Below the pieces are notes generated by a model. The model was not told the origin of the DNA and searched no databases. It worked only from the letters and a program-made list of their open reading frames with translations. Made by a program: the position numbers and the translations under genes. Of a stretch of DNA of 64,000 nucleotides, positions 53,937 to 62,409 are shown piece by piece. How positions within the stretch are numbered: the stretch's first letter is position 1; each line of letters starts with the position of its first letter. Source of the DNA: VFMC01 sp046331225 (GTDB taxonomy: Bacteria > Actinomycetota > Acidimicrobiia > Acidimicrobiales > Ilumatobacteraceae); the NCBI GenBank assembly GCA_046331225.1, contig JAXLRF010000007.1, positions 186,001 to 250,000 of the forward strand, given 5' to 3'.

Positions 53937-55559
53937 ATGACGAAGTGGCTCACCGACACGCCCGCCAGCGCGCGCTTCCCGGTGTACACGCGGTCGAACG
54001 CGAGCGACGTGCTGCCCGACCCGATCAGCCCGCTCGCGGCGACGCTGTCGTGGCGCCCGGGTGTCATGGAGGGCTGGCGTGACGGCAACGTCAACAACGG
54101 CGCGTTCTCGATGGACGAGCTCACCGCCGAGGGCATCAACCCCACGTGTGGCTTCTTCAACGGCTACTTCTACGTGAACGCCTCGGTGGTGCGTGTGATG
54201 GGCGAACGCAGCGGCGCGGGTGCGGCCGGCATCGACGCCGCGTTCTTCGGCAACCGCCCCGACACGCCGCCCTACGTGGCGCACCCCGACGACCAGAGCG
54301 CGGAGGCCGGCGCCCGTCTCGGCGAGCGCGTGGGCTGGGTGCTCAGCACCACCGAGTGGCCCGACATGGACGCGAGCAAGCGCATCGCCGACGGCCTGCG
54401 CGCCGCTCGCCCCGACCTGTCTGCGGCCACCGATACCGAACTCGTCGATTACGCGCGATCGATGACGGCGCTCAACCGCCGCTTCTTCGACGACCACGTG
54501 ATCTCGTCGTCGAACACCGCGATCGGCCCCACCATCCTCGGGCAGTTGGTGCCACACCTGATGCTGCGCCTCATCGCCGGCGCGGGCGACGTCGACTCGG
54601 CTGCCCCGTCGAGCGCGATGTGGAAGCTGTCGCGTCTCGACCCGTCGTCCGAGCAGTTCCGTGAGGGCTTCGAGTCGTTCCTGCACGAGTTCGGCAGCCG
54701 TGGCCCCAACGAATGGGACATCCGCGCCGACGTGTGGGAGACCAAGCCTGCGTTGGCGCTCGGCCTGATCGACGCGATGCGTGCAGCGCCCGCCGAGGCC
54801 GACCCGAGCGCTCGCTTCGAGGCCGTCGTCGCCGACCGCGAGGCCGCCACCGCCGAGGCGCTCGCGATCTTCGAGGGCAATGCCGAGGCACTCGGCACGC
54901 TGCAGGCCGCCCAGGCGTCGGCGATGCGGTTCAACTCGTGGCGCGAGCGCACCAAGGCCAACTGCATCAAGGCGATCAACGAGCAGCGCGTGGCGATGCT
55001 CGAGCTCGGCCGCCGTCACTTCGCCGATGCGAAGGACGTGTTCATGCTGCTCGACGACGAGCTCGACGCGTTCGTCGCCGACCCGGGTTCGTTCACCGCG
55101 CCGCTCGCCGAGCGCAAGGCCGCCTGGTCGGCGCTGGCCGATCTGGAGCCGCCCTACTTCGTGCAGAGCGACGTGGGCGTGCCCGAGCTCGAGGACCTGC
55201 AGCCGAAGTCCGGCGCGACGATCGAGCCGGCCAAGCCGGGCGACGTGCTCACCGGCGCCCCGGGTTGCTCGGGTGTGGTGCGCGGCCGTGCGTGCGTGCT
55301 GCTCGACGCGTCGGATCCGATGGCGCTCGAGCCGGGCGACATCCTGATCGCACCCAACACCGATCCGGCCTGGACGCCGCTGTTCGTGCCCGCCGGTGGC
55401 GTCGTCGTCGACGTCGGCGCGCTCAACAGCCACGCCATCATCGTGAGCCGCGAGCTCGGCATCCCGTGTGCCGTCAGCGTGGTCGACGCCACCAAGCGCA
55501 TCCCCAACGGTGCGCTCGTAGAACTCGACGGTGGCGCTGGTACGGTCACGATGTTGTGA
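53937..55559 (+). CDS. PEP-utilising (rifampin phosphotransferase-like) protein lacking ATP-grasp domain, copy 3
   Basis: 540 aa. FPVYTRSNASDVLPDPISPL at the start, EFGSRGPNEWDIRADVWETK in the body, RERTKANCIKAINEQR, and GALNSHAIIVSRELGIPCA with His499. The ASDVLPDP replaces the usual GEVLPDP. It sits 45 bases after copy 2 and its stop overlaps the GTG start of the MFS transporter (GTGA), tying the phosphotransfer proteins to export. No ATP-grasp or pyruvate-binding domain in this or any neighbouring gene. Confidence 0.82.
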   Translation: MTKWLTDTPASARFPVYTRSNASDVLPDPISPLAATLSWRPGVMEGWRDGNVNNGAFSMDELTAEGINPTCGFFNGYFYVNASVVRVMGERSGAGAAGIDAAFFGNRPDTPPYVAHPDDQSAEAGARLGERVGWVLSTTEWPDMDASKRIADGLRAARPDLSAATDTELVDYARSMTALNRRFFDDHVISSSNTAIGPTILGQLVPHLMLRLIAGAGDVDSAAPSSAMWKLSRLDPSSEQFREGFESFLHEFGSRGPNEWDIRADVWETKPALALGLIDAMRAAPAEADPSARFEAVVADREAATAEALAIFEGNAEALGTLQAAQASAMRFNSWRERTKANCIKAINEQRVAMLELGRRHFADAKDVFMLLDDELDAFVADPGSFTAPLAERKAAWSALADLEPPYFVQSDVGVPELEDLQPKSGATIEPAKPGDVLTGAPGCSGVVRGRACVLLDASDPMALEPGDILIAPNTDPAWTPLFVPAGGVVVDVGALNSHAIIVSRELGIPCAVSVVDATKRIPNGALVELDGGAGTVTML

Positions 55560-57043
55560 CCTCTCCCGCCGCCACACTCGATTCGCACGCTGCGGGGAAC
55601 GAGCGGCTCGACGTCCTCGGCCGCTCGATGCCCTACAAGTACGTCGTCGCGATCGTCTACGTCACCGCCCTGTTCCTCGACATCCTCGACGTCACGATCG
55701 TCAACGTGGCGATCCCGGCGCTCGGTGTCGAGTTCGCCACCGAGAACGCCGAGTGGATCGTGCTCGGTTACACGCTCAGCCTCGCGGTGTGGATCCCGGT
55801 GTCGGGCTGGCTCGGCGACAAGTTCGGCACCAAGCGCGTGTTCATGTTCGCGTTCACGTCGTTCGTGGCGGGCTCGTTGGCATGTGCGTTGGCGCAGTCG
55901 ATCGGCCAGCTGATCGCGTTCCGCATCCTGCAGGGCATCGGCGGCGGCATGCTCACCCCCGTCGGGGTGACGATGCTGTTCCGGGCGTTCCCGCCGGTCG
56001 AGCGTGCCAAGGCGAGCACCTACATCATGATCCCGACGCTGTTGGCGCCGGCCCTCGGCCCGATCGTCGGTGGCCTGCTCGTCACGCATGCGAGCTGGCG
56101 GTGGATCTTCATGATCAACGTGCCGATCGGCATCGTGGGCCTGCTGTTCGGCATGCGCTACCTGCGCGAGGACCACAACCCGACCACCGGTCGGTTCGAC
56201 CTCCCGGGGTTCATCCTGTCGGGCTCGGCGCTCGCACTCGTGGTGTACGCGCTCAGCGAGGGCCCCCGCGCCGGCTGGACGTCGGGGGCGGTGCTCGTCA
56301 CGGGCATCATCGGTGTGCTCGCCGCGATCGCGATGGTGTGGGTCGAGACCCATGTCGAGCACCCGATGCTCGCCCTGCGACTGCTCGGCAACCGCATCTT
56401 CCGGCAGTGCAACGCGGTGAGCATCCTGTCGTCGATGGGCTTCATGGGCCTGCTGTTCGTGATGCCGCTGTACCTGCAGTTGCTCCGCGGTCAGGACGCA
56501 CTGCACAGCGGTCTCACCACGTTCCCGCAGGCGTTCGGTGTGATGATCTCGTCGCAGTTCGCCGGCCGCCTGTACGGCCGGGTGGGGCCGCGGCGGTTGA
56601 TGGCAGGCGGCATGTTCGCGGCGAGCCTCGTGATCGCGTCGTTCATGGCGCTCGACACCGACACCAATCTGTGGTGGATCCGCGGGATGATGTTCTTCCG
56701 CGGCCTCTGCATGGGCTTCGCGTTCGTGCCGATGCAGGCGGCCAGCTACGCCACCATCGCGCCGGCCGACAACGGACGGGCGTCGGCGATCTTCTCGACG
56801 CAGCGCCAGGTGGGGATCTCGATCGGCGTCGCGATCCTCGCGAGCGTGCTCGCTTCGTACATGTCGCTCAGCCGTCCGCCGGCGCTCGACGAGGTCGACC
56901 ACGTGCTCACCGGGTATCGCATCGCGTTCGGCCTGGCCGTGGTGTTCACGGTGCTGGCCGGCATCGCTGCGCTGTTCATCCGCGACAGCGACGCCGAGGC
57001 CACGATGGCCGCACGACGTTCGGTCGAGGTGCACAGCGAATGA
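55556..57043 (+). CDS. MFS transporter, DHA2 (EmrB/QacA) drug:proton antiporter family
   Basis: 495 aa, GTG overlapping the previous stop; ATG 55628 is a shorter option. Fourteen predicted helices. Motif D1 ALFLDILDVTIVNVAIPAL in helix 1, motif A GWLGDKFGTKRVF, motif B region FRILQGIGGGMLTPVGVTML, motif C-type LLAPALGPIVGGLL, and a later GSLVI-type ATIAPADNGRASAIFSTQRQ segment. DHA2 exporters expel lipophilic drugs or metabolites in exchange for protons. Coupled to three Rph-like proteins upstream and a CoA-transferase downstream, so it may export a substrate or product of that pathway, or the group may confer resistance to a compound. Confidence 0.9.
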   Translation: MTSPAATLDSHAAGNERLDVLGRSMPYKYVVAIVYVTALFLDILDVTIVNVAIPALGVEFATENAEWIVLGYTLSLAVWIPVSGWLGDKFGTKRVFMFAFTSFVAGSLACALAQSIGQLIAFRILQGIGGGMLTPVGVTMLFRAFPPVERAKASTYIMIPTLLAPALGPIVGGLLVTHASWRWIFMINVPIGIVGLLFGMRYLREDHNPTTGRFDLPGFILSGSALALVVYALSEGPRAGWTSGAVLVTGIIGVLAAIAMVWVETHVEHPMLALRLLGNRIFRQCNAVSILSSMGFMGLLFVMPLYLQLLRGQDALHSGLTTFPQAFGVMISSQFAGRLYGRVGPRRLMAGGMFAASLVIASFMALDTDTNLWWIRGMMFFRGLCMGFAFVPMQAASYATIAPADNGRASAIFSTQRQVGISIGVAILASVLASYMSLSRPPALDEVDHVLTGYRIAFGLAVVFTVLAGIAALFIRDSDAEATMAARRSVEVHSE

Positions 57044-58203
57044 CCGACGGGCCGCTGCACGGCTACCGGGTCGTCGAGCTCGGCGTGTGGGTGGCCGGCC
57101 CGGCTGCGGCCGGGCTGATGGCCGACTGGGGCGCCGACGTCGTCAAGGTCGAACCGCCCGCGGGCGATCCGCAGCGCCGCGTGTTCGGCGCACTCGGCAT
57201 CGCCGACCAGCAGGGGGTGCCCCCGTTCGAGATCGACAACCGCGGCAAGCGCTCGGTGGTGCTCGACCTGCAGACCGACGAGGGCAAGGCGCACATGGAG
57301 CGCCTGCTCGCCACCGCCGACGTGTTCGTCACCAACGTGCGGCCGGATGCGCTCGAGCGGTTGGGGCTCGGGCACGAGCAGGTGATGGCTCGGTATCCGC
57401 GGCTCGTCTACGCGAGCCTCACGGGCTACGGCCTCGAGGGCCCCGAACGCAACCGCGCCGGCTACGACATCGGCGCCTTCTGGGCGCGCAGCGGCCTGGC
57501 ACACACGCTGGTGCCGCCCGACGAGCTGCCGCCCTCGCTGCGCAGCGGCATGGGCGATCACACCACCGGCGTGGCGTTGCTGTCGGGCGTGCTCGCCAAG
57601 CTGCTCGAGCGCGAGCGCACCGGTCACGGTGGCCTGGTGGCCACCAGCCTGATGCGCACCGGGATGTACACGCTCGGGTGGGACATCGGGATCGTGTTGC
57701 GGTACGGCAAGCGCGAGAGCACGCGACCGCGCACCCGCAGCCGCGGTCCGCTGGTCAACTGCTACCGGGCCGGCGACGGCAAGGCGTTCTGGCTGCTGTT
57801 GCTCGAGGCCGACCGCCACTGGCCCAAGCTGCTGGCCGCGCTCGACGACCCCGATCTGGCGGCCGACGACCGGTTCACCGACGCCAAGCAACGGTTGGCC
57901 AACAGCGAGGCGTTGGTCACCGAGCTCGACGAGGCGTTCGCCAAGTACCCGATGGACGAGCTGGTCGCCCGGTTCGACGCACACGACGTGTGGTGGGCGC
58001 CGATCAACTCGATCTTCGACGTGATCGCCGACCCACAGGCGCAGGCCAACGGCGCGTTCGTCGACATGACCCCGCACGAGGGCGAGCAGCCGTACCGGGC
58101 GGTCAACGGCCCGATCGACTTCGGCGGCCACGAGTTCCGGCCGGGTCGTGTGCCGCGCCTGGGGGAGCACACCGACGAGGTGCTCGCCGAGCTCGACGAC
58201 TGA
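57040..58203 (+). CDS. CaiB/BaiF (class III) CoA-transferase
   Basis: 387 aa. Transfers CoA between carboxylic acids through aspartyl anhydride intermediates. Opening motif GYRVVELGVWVAGPAAAGLM then ADWGADVVKVEPPAGDPQR; NRGKRSVVLDLQTDEGK; the catalytic Asp143 in GYDIGAFWARSGL; and GVALLSGVLAKLLERERTG. ATG overlaps the transporter stop (ATGA). Substrate unknown; family members serve carnitine, bile acid, aromatic and methyl-branched acids. Last of the five coupled genes. Confidence 0.92.
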   Translation: MTDGPLHGYRVVELGVWVAGPAAAGLMADWGADVVKVEPPAGDPQRRVFGALGIADQQGVPPFEIDNRGKRSVVLDLQTDEGKAHMERLLATADVFVTNVRPDALERLGLGHEQVMARYPRLVYASLTGYGLEGPERNRAGYDIGAFWARSGLAHTLVPPDELPPSLRSGMGDHTTGVALLSGVLAKLLERERTGHGGLVATSLMRTGMYTLGWDIGIVLRYGKRESTRPRTRSRGPLVNCYRAGDGKAFWLLLLEADRHWPKLLAALDDPDLAADDRFTDAKQRLANSEALVTELDEAFAKYPMDELVARFDAHDVWWAPINSIFDVIADPQAQANGAFVDMTPHEGEQPYRAVNGPIDFGGHEFRPGRVPRLGEHTDEVLAELDD

Positions 58204-58240
58204 CCGACGCCTGGTCACGGTGGGCTGCTAGGAACTCGGC

Positions 58241-58525
58241 GTGGACCAGCAGTCGAAGCGACCGTTCCGTCGGCCGATCGGCGATGGTGCGCTCCCGGTG
58301 CGCGATCCGCTCGAGGCGCTGACGAAGCCGGAGCTGGCGTCGCAGCGCACCGCCGGTGCGGCGATGCTCGGCGGCGTGCTCGTGCTGGTGATCGCCGTCA
58401 TGTCGCTGGTCGACGCGGTCCGGCACGACCGCTTCCCGTGGCCCGAGCTGCTCGCGATCGCCGCGGTGATCGGCGCGGCCGTCGCCGGCTGGATCGCCTG
58501 GCGCCGACGTGCTGGGCGCCGGTGA
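58241..58525 (+). CDS. small two-helix membrane protein, unknown function
   Basis: 94 aa from a GTG. Basic N-terminus (QQSKRPFRRPIGDG), two helices (AAMLGGVLVLVIAVMSLV and LLAIAAVIGAAVAGWIAW) and a basic tail RRRAGRR. No family recognised. It starts 38 bases after the CoA-transferase and its 3' end lies in copy 3 of the 52-nt element. Confidence 0.6.
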   Translation: MDQQSKRPFRRPIGDGALPVRDPLEALTKPELASQRTAGAAMLGGVLVLVIAVMSLVDAVRHDRFPWPELLAIAAVIGAAVAGWIAWRRRAGRR

Positions 58526-58564
58526 CATCGGCTGAGCTGCGTCGGTGAGTCGGGGCTGGCGCCC
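58513..58564 (+). repeat. 52-nt palindromic intergenic element, copy 3
   Basis: TGGGCGCC, 18 bases, GCGTCGGTGAG, 6 bases, CTGGCGCCC: block order and spacings identical to copy 1. Its ends pair imperfectly as a hairpin (GGGCGCC / GGCGCCC). It overlaps the last codons of the 58241 gene and lies between convergent genes. Confidence 0.75.
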
Positions 58565-58595
58565 GGGAGTGTGGGACGGCGGCGCGCGATGCCGG

Positions 58596-60611
58596 TCAGA
58601 GGCCGGTGCCCGAGCCGTGCTGGTGATCGCAGAGGTGCTCCTGGCCCTCGAGCACCTGGCCGGCACCCACCCCCTCGAGGGCGGCGAACGGGCCGCACGG
58701 ATGCGGGGTGATCCACACGTGGATCATCGCCGACGGCTTGAACTTCTGCAGACCCGCCCGGCAGTTGCCCTGGCCGTCGACCAGACCGGCGACCGTCGGC
58801 GCATCGCCGGTGGTGAAGCACAGGTTGTCGTGGATGTGCCACTGCATCAGCGCGCCGCCGATGTCGGGCACGTCCTCGAGCGCGACGTCGCTCGGCAACA
58901 TGTACATCGCGCTGACGAGCTTCTTCGACCCGTCGGGTTGCGGCGCGTAGACGAGGCTCTCGGGCTGGTCCGGGTCGAGGATCACGTCGTCGTCGATCCA
59001 GTCCCAGTTGATGAAGTGCTCGTGGCCGGTCGCGCCGTCACCGATGCTGTGGAACCCCGCGGCCTCGGCGTCGCGGTAGTCGCTCCACTGCGGCAGTCGC
59101 ACGAGCGTGACGGCGACGAGGTTCTCGGCGGCCGCCTGCTGCTCGGGCGTGACCCCGGGGGTGCCGCTCAGGTCGATCGGCTTGGTCGGGTCGTACGGCA
59201 CCGGGGTGGGCGCAGCCGCGGAGCCGTGGTCGTGGCCCGCCTGGCACATGTCGACGCGCTGGTCGTCGGGCACCGAGGCCTGACCGGCGCCGACACCTTC
59301 GAGCGCGGCGAACACCCCGCATGGGTTGGGCGTCACCCACACGTGCACCATCGGGTTGGCGCCACCCGAGTTGACACCCCGCGCGCACGTGCCGTTCGCG
59401 TCGACCAGTCCGACCACCTGGGCCTTGCCGTTCACCCGGTCCCAGCACAGGTTGCCGTGGTTGTGCCACTGCAACAGCGGGCCGGCGAAGTCGAGCAGCT
59501 CCGGGTCGTCGAGCGACCGCGCGCTCGCGATGTACATCGCCCCGGCGAGCGTGCGCTGGTCGCCGTTCACCGTGTAGACGAGCGATTCGGGCGCCTTCGG
59601 GTCGAGCAGGTCGTCGTCCTGGACGAGGTCGAGCCGGATGAAGTGCTCGCTGCCCGTGCCCGCGTCGCCGATGGACGTGTAGCCGGCCGCCTCGGCATCG
59701 GCGACGTCGGCGTACTTGGCCAGCTCGACGAGCGACCCCTCGACCAGCGCGGTGGCCCGCGCCTCCTGCTCGGGGGTGACGCCCTCGACGCCGCTCAGGT
59801 CGAGCGGCTCGTTCGGATCCCACGGGCGCGGCCAGGGCTCGGCGCCCTCCTCGACGGCGACGGCGACGGTGGTGTCGGTGTGCTGGTGCACGGGGGTGTC
59901 GGTGGCGGCGGCCGACGCACCGTCCCCGCCGATGCCGGTGGCACCAGCGGTCGCGCCCTGGTCGTGGTCGTGCGAGGCGTCGTCGTGCGACGCGTCGGTG
60001 CCGGTGGCCGCGCCGTCGCCGGTGGCGTCGGTCGACGCGCCGGCGGCCTCGGTGTGGTCGTGACCGGCGGCGTCGCCGTGCGCGTGCACGTGGGTGCCGC
60101 CGCTCACCATCGCCGGGATCGTGAGCGCGGTCGCGGCCAGCACGGGCACGAGCAGCCGGGGCGGACGTGCCCGCTGCCAGCCGACGAGCACCCCGCCGAG
60201 CCCGGCGCCGACGGCCACCGCGCCGAGCAGGGCGCACGCGGCATCGGCGAACTGCGGGGCCTCGGCCACCTCGAGGCCGTCGATCCACGAGATGCCCGAC
60301 ACGCGGGTGGCCACCCAACCGGCGACCGCGCCGGCGTTGACGAGCACCGTCGCCGCGGCGACGAGGCGGTTGGGCCGCAGCAGGCACCAGATGCCGACGC
60401 CGAGCTGCAGCACGGCGACGACGACGAAGACGCGCGCCAACTGCGGGTGCTCGGCGTGGATACCGGTGGCGGCTGCGTGCACCGCACCGGCGCCGAGCGA
60501 TGCCACGCCGGCGACGGCGATGCCGGGCAGGCGGCGCATGAGCGCGCCGTCGTCGGCGAGTGGACGCAGGGCGGGATCGCCCGCGTCCGACGGATCGACC
60601 GCGATGGTCAT
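58596..60611 (-). CDS. polytopic membrane protein with His-rich linker and two copies of an HxH/Cys domain
   Basis: 671 aa. About five helices in residues 25-170, then a His/Asp/Ala-rich linker (THVHAHGDAAGHDH, SHDDASHDHDQG). Two homologous domains of about 190 aa follow. Each begins DLSGxxGVTPEQ and continues DAEAAGxxSIGD, EHFI, LQWHNHGNLCW or MQWHIHDNLCF, a short GxC motif, and HVWVTPNPCGVFAALEG or HVWITPHPCGPFAALEG. His and Cys positions are the same in both copies, suggesting metal binding (copper or zinc). A GHDHG linker lies between the two copies, and the tail is CDHQHGSG. Start has AAGGGGG Shine-Dalgarno, with TAGCCT about 50 bases upstream. I do not recognise a named family. Confidence 0.7.
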   Translation of the reverse strand: MTIAVDPSDAGDPALRPLADDGALMRRLPGIAVAGVASLGAGAVHAAATGIHAEHPQLARVFVVVAVLQLGVGIWCLLRPNRLVAAATVLVNAGAVAGWVATRVSGISWIDGLEVAEAPQFADAACALLGAVAVGAGLGGVLVGWQRARPPRLLVPVLAATALTIPAMVSGGTHVHAHGDAAGHDHTEAAGASTDATGDGAATGTDASHDDASHDHDQGATAGATGIGGDGASAAATDTPVHQHTDTTVAVAVEEGAEPWPRPWDPNEPLDLSGVEGVTPEQEARATALVEGSLVELAKYADVADAEAAGYTSIGDAGTGSEHFIRLDLVQDDDLLDPKAPESLVYTVNGDQRTLAGAMYIASARSLDDPELLDFAGPLLQWHNHGNLCWDRVNGKAQVVGLVDANGTCARGVNSGGANPMVHVWVTPNPCGVFAALEGVGAGQASVPDDQRVDMCQAGHDHGSAAAPTPVPYDPTKPIDLSGTPGVTPEQQAAAENLVAVTLVRLPQWSDYRDAEAAGFHSIGDGATGHEHFINWDWIDDDVILDPDQPESLVYAPQPDGSKKLVSAMYMLPSDVALEDVPDIGGALMQWHIHDNLCFTTGDAPTVAGLVDGQGNCRAGLQKFKPSAMIHVWITPHPCGPFAALEGVGAGQVLEGQEHLCDHQHGSGTGL

Positions 60612-60704
60612 GTGTGAGGCCCCCTTGCGACGCTGCTCCGTCGACCGAGAACCCGAGGCTAGACGGTGTCGTGCCGACCGTCACGGGGTGGAGCGATGGT
60701 TCCC

Positions 60705-60723
60705 CCGGCCGTGGTGCGGCCGG
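60705..60723 (-). terminator. GC-rich hairpin downstream of the enoyl-CoA hydratase gene
   Basis: CCGGCCG-TGGTG-CGGCCGG forms a 7-base-pair stem with a five-base loop 20 bases past the stop at 60743 and upstream of the His-rich gene. There is no U-tract. Confidence 0.45.
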
Positions 60724-60742
60724 CCGACGGACGCGGCAGCGG

Positions 60743-61600
60743 TCAGAAGCGTGGTGGCCGCTTCTCGCGCAGCGCCGCCACGCCCTCGCGGTACTCGGCC
60801 GTGCGCATCGCCTGGCCGAGCAGTCGCTGCGCCTCGTCGATCGCCGCCGCCGGGTCGGCGCGCAGGGCGTCGTCGTGGATCTGGCGCTTGGTGACCGCCA
60901 GGGCGTGCGGACCGACGCCGGTGGCGAGCAGGCGGGCCGTCGCGTACGCCAGCTCGAGCGCGCCGTCGCCGTCGGCGGCCACACCGTTCCAGAGGCCCCA
61001 TCCCTCGGTCTCGCCGGGCGTGAACACGCGACCCGTCAGCAGCAGGTCGGTCGCCCGGGTGAGCCCGACCAGCCGGGGCAGCTGCCAGCTCATGCCGTAC
61101 TCGGCCGGGAGACCGAGCTTGGGAGCGGCCGTGGTGCATCGGGCGCCGGCCGCCGCATAGCGCAGGTCGCAGAACAGTGCGAGGGCCAGTCCCACGCCGG
61201 CGGTGGCCCCGTTCACCGCGGCGATCACCGGCAGCCGCAGCGCGAACTGGAACGCGAAGTCGGCGTCCCACTCGGGCCGCACGCCGTAGCCGGGGCGTGC
61301 CTCGTCGGTGGTGAGGCCACCGTCGTACGCGCCGCGCTCGGCGTGCCCGGCGAGCGCGTCGCTGTCGCCACCCACGCAGAACGCGGGTGGCGTGCCGGTC
61401 ACCACCACGACTCGCACGTCGTCGCGAGCCTCGAGGTGGGCGATCACCCGCCGGTACTCGGAGTGCATCCGGCCGGTCCACGCGTTGTGACGGTGAGGCC
61501 GGTGCAACCACACGGTCGCCACCCGGTCGGTCACCTCGAACCGGATCGCCTTCAGTGACTCGGGGTCGATCGCCGGCACCGCGGCCACCGGCTCGCTCAT
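60743..61600 (-). CDS. enoyl-CoA hydratase/isomerase family protein
   Basis: 285 aa, crotonase fold. TVWLHRPHRHNAWTGRMHSE, the oxyanion-hole loop PPAFCVGGDSDALAGHAERG, and PVIAAVNGATAGVGLALALF with CDLRYAAAGARCTTAAPKLG are the family signatures. One of the usual two catalytic glutamates, in the second half of the active site, appears replaced (APKLGLPAEYGMSWQLPR), so it may be an isomerase or a different crotonase rather than a true hydratase. Start overlaps the CysQ-like gene stop (ATGA), so the two are co-transcribed. Confidence 0.85.
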   Translation of the reverse strand: MSEPVAAVPAIDPESLKAIRFEVTDRVATVWLHRPHRHNAWTGRMHSEYRRVIAHLEARDDVRVVVVTGTPPAFCVGGDSDALAGHAERGAYDGGLTTDEARPGYGVRPEWDADFAFQFALRLPVIAAVNGATAGVGLALALFCDLRYAAAGARCTTAAPKLGLPAEYGMSWQLPRLVGLTRATDLLLTGRVFTPGETEGWGLWNGVAADGDGALELAYATARLLATGVGPHALAVTKRQIHDDALRADPAAAIDEAQRLLGQAMRTAEYREGVAALREKRPPRF

Positions 61601-62370
61601 CGGCGTCGCCGCTCGCCCCAGATGGCGTCGAGCACCGGCTCGGCCAGTTCGGGTCGGCAGATCAGGAAGTCGGGCAACCAGGCGTCGCGCTGGTTGTAGA
61701 CGAGCGGCGACCCGTCGATGCGGCTGGCGTGCAGGCCGGCGGCCATCGCCACCGCCGCCGGCGCCGCCGAGTCCCACTGGTACATGCCGCCGTCGTGCAC
61801 GTAGATGTCGGCCTCGCCGAGCACCACCGCCATCGCCTTGGCTCCTGCCGAGCCGAGCCGCACGGCGTCGCACTCGAGCTCGTTGGCGACCCGGATCGCG
61901 GCGTACGGCGCCCGGTTGCGCGACGTGATGAGACGCGGCCGCTCGCGGGTGACGGGCGGGAGCGGGGGAGCGGGATCGGTCGAGAACGTGATCCCGTGCG
62001 CCGGCAGCGACACGGCGCCGGCGACCAGCGCGCCACGCTCCCACAGCGCCACGTGCACCGCCCAGTCGCTGCGTCCCGGCTCGCCGAACTCGTTGGTGCC
62101 GTCGAGCGGATCGACGATCCACACCCGGTCGGCGGTGAAGCGGCGCGGGTCCTCCGTGCCCTCCTCCGACAGCACGGCGTCGTCGGGATGGGCGTCGCGC
62201 AGCGCCTGCATCAGGTAGCGGTGGCTGGCGATGTCGCCCGTGTCCATGAGCTGCCACGAGTGGGCACCCTCGGCGATCAGCTGGGCTCGTACCTGCACGA
62301 GCAGGTGCCCGGCCTCGGTGGCCAACCTGGCCGCCAGGTGCGCGTCGGGGTGCGCATCGGTGGAGGCCAT
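61597..62370 (-). CDS. cysQ: inositol monophosphatase family protein, CysQ-like 3'(2'),5'-bisphosphate nucleotidase
   Basis: 257 aa from ATG 62370. Li+-sensitive Mg2+-dependent phosphatase fold: AVLSEEGTEDPRRF (Glu metal ligand), WIVDPLDGTNEFGEPGRSDW (DPLDGTNEF), and the C-terminal YQWDSAAPAAVAMAAGLHAS motif. This matches actinobacterial CysQ, which recycles 3'-phosphoadenosine 5'-phosphate in sulfate assimilation and can also hydrolyse inositol phosphates. CAGAAT seven bases before the ATG decides the start over ATG 62379. Confidence 0.83.
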   Translation of the reverse strand: MASTDAHPDAHLAARLATEAGHLLVQVRAQLIAEGAHSWQLMDTGDIASHRYLMQALRDAHPDDAVLSEEGTEDPRRFTADRVWIVDPLDGTNEFGEPGRSDWAVHVALWERGALVAGAVSLPAHGITFSTDPAPPLPPVTRERPRLITSRNRAPYAAIRVANELECDAVRLGSAGAKAMAVVLGEADIYVHDGGMYQWDSAAPAAVAMAAGLHASRIDGSPLVYNQRDAWLPDFLICRPELAEPVLDAIWGERRRR

Positions 62371-62377
62371 CGCCGCC

Positions 62378-62383
62378 ATTCTG
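62378..62383 (-). promoter_or_regulatory. -10 hexamer CAGAAT of the CysQ-like gene
   Basis: Minus-strand CAGAAT, seven-base spacer, ATG 62370. ATG 62379 would fall in the box itself. Confidence 0.45.
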
Positions 62384-62409
62384 CACCACGAGCGCGGTGC
62401 GAGGCGGTG

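Noticed and set aside
50466..55577. A minus-strand open frame of about 1,700 codons across the phosphohistidine genes
   Set aside because: The plus-strand genes here have complete family motifs, start signals and catalytic residues; the opposite frame is Arg/His/Gly/Val-rich low-complexity sequence typical of the reverse complement of GC-rich coding DNA.
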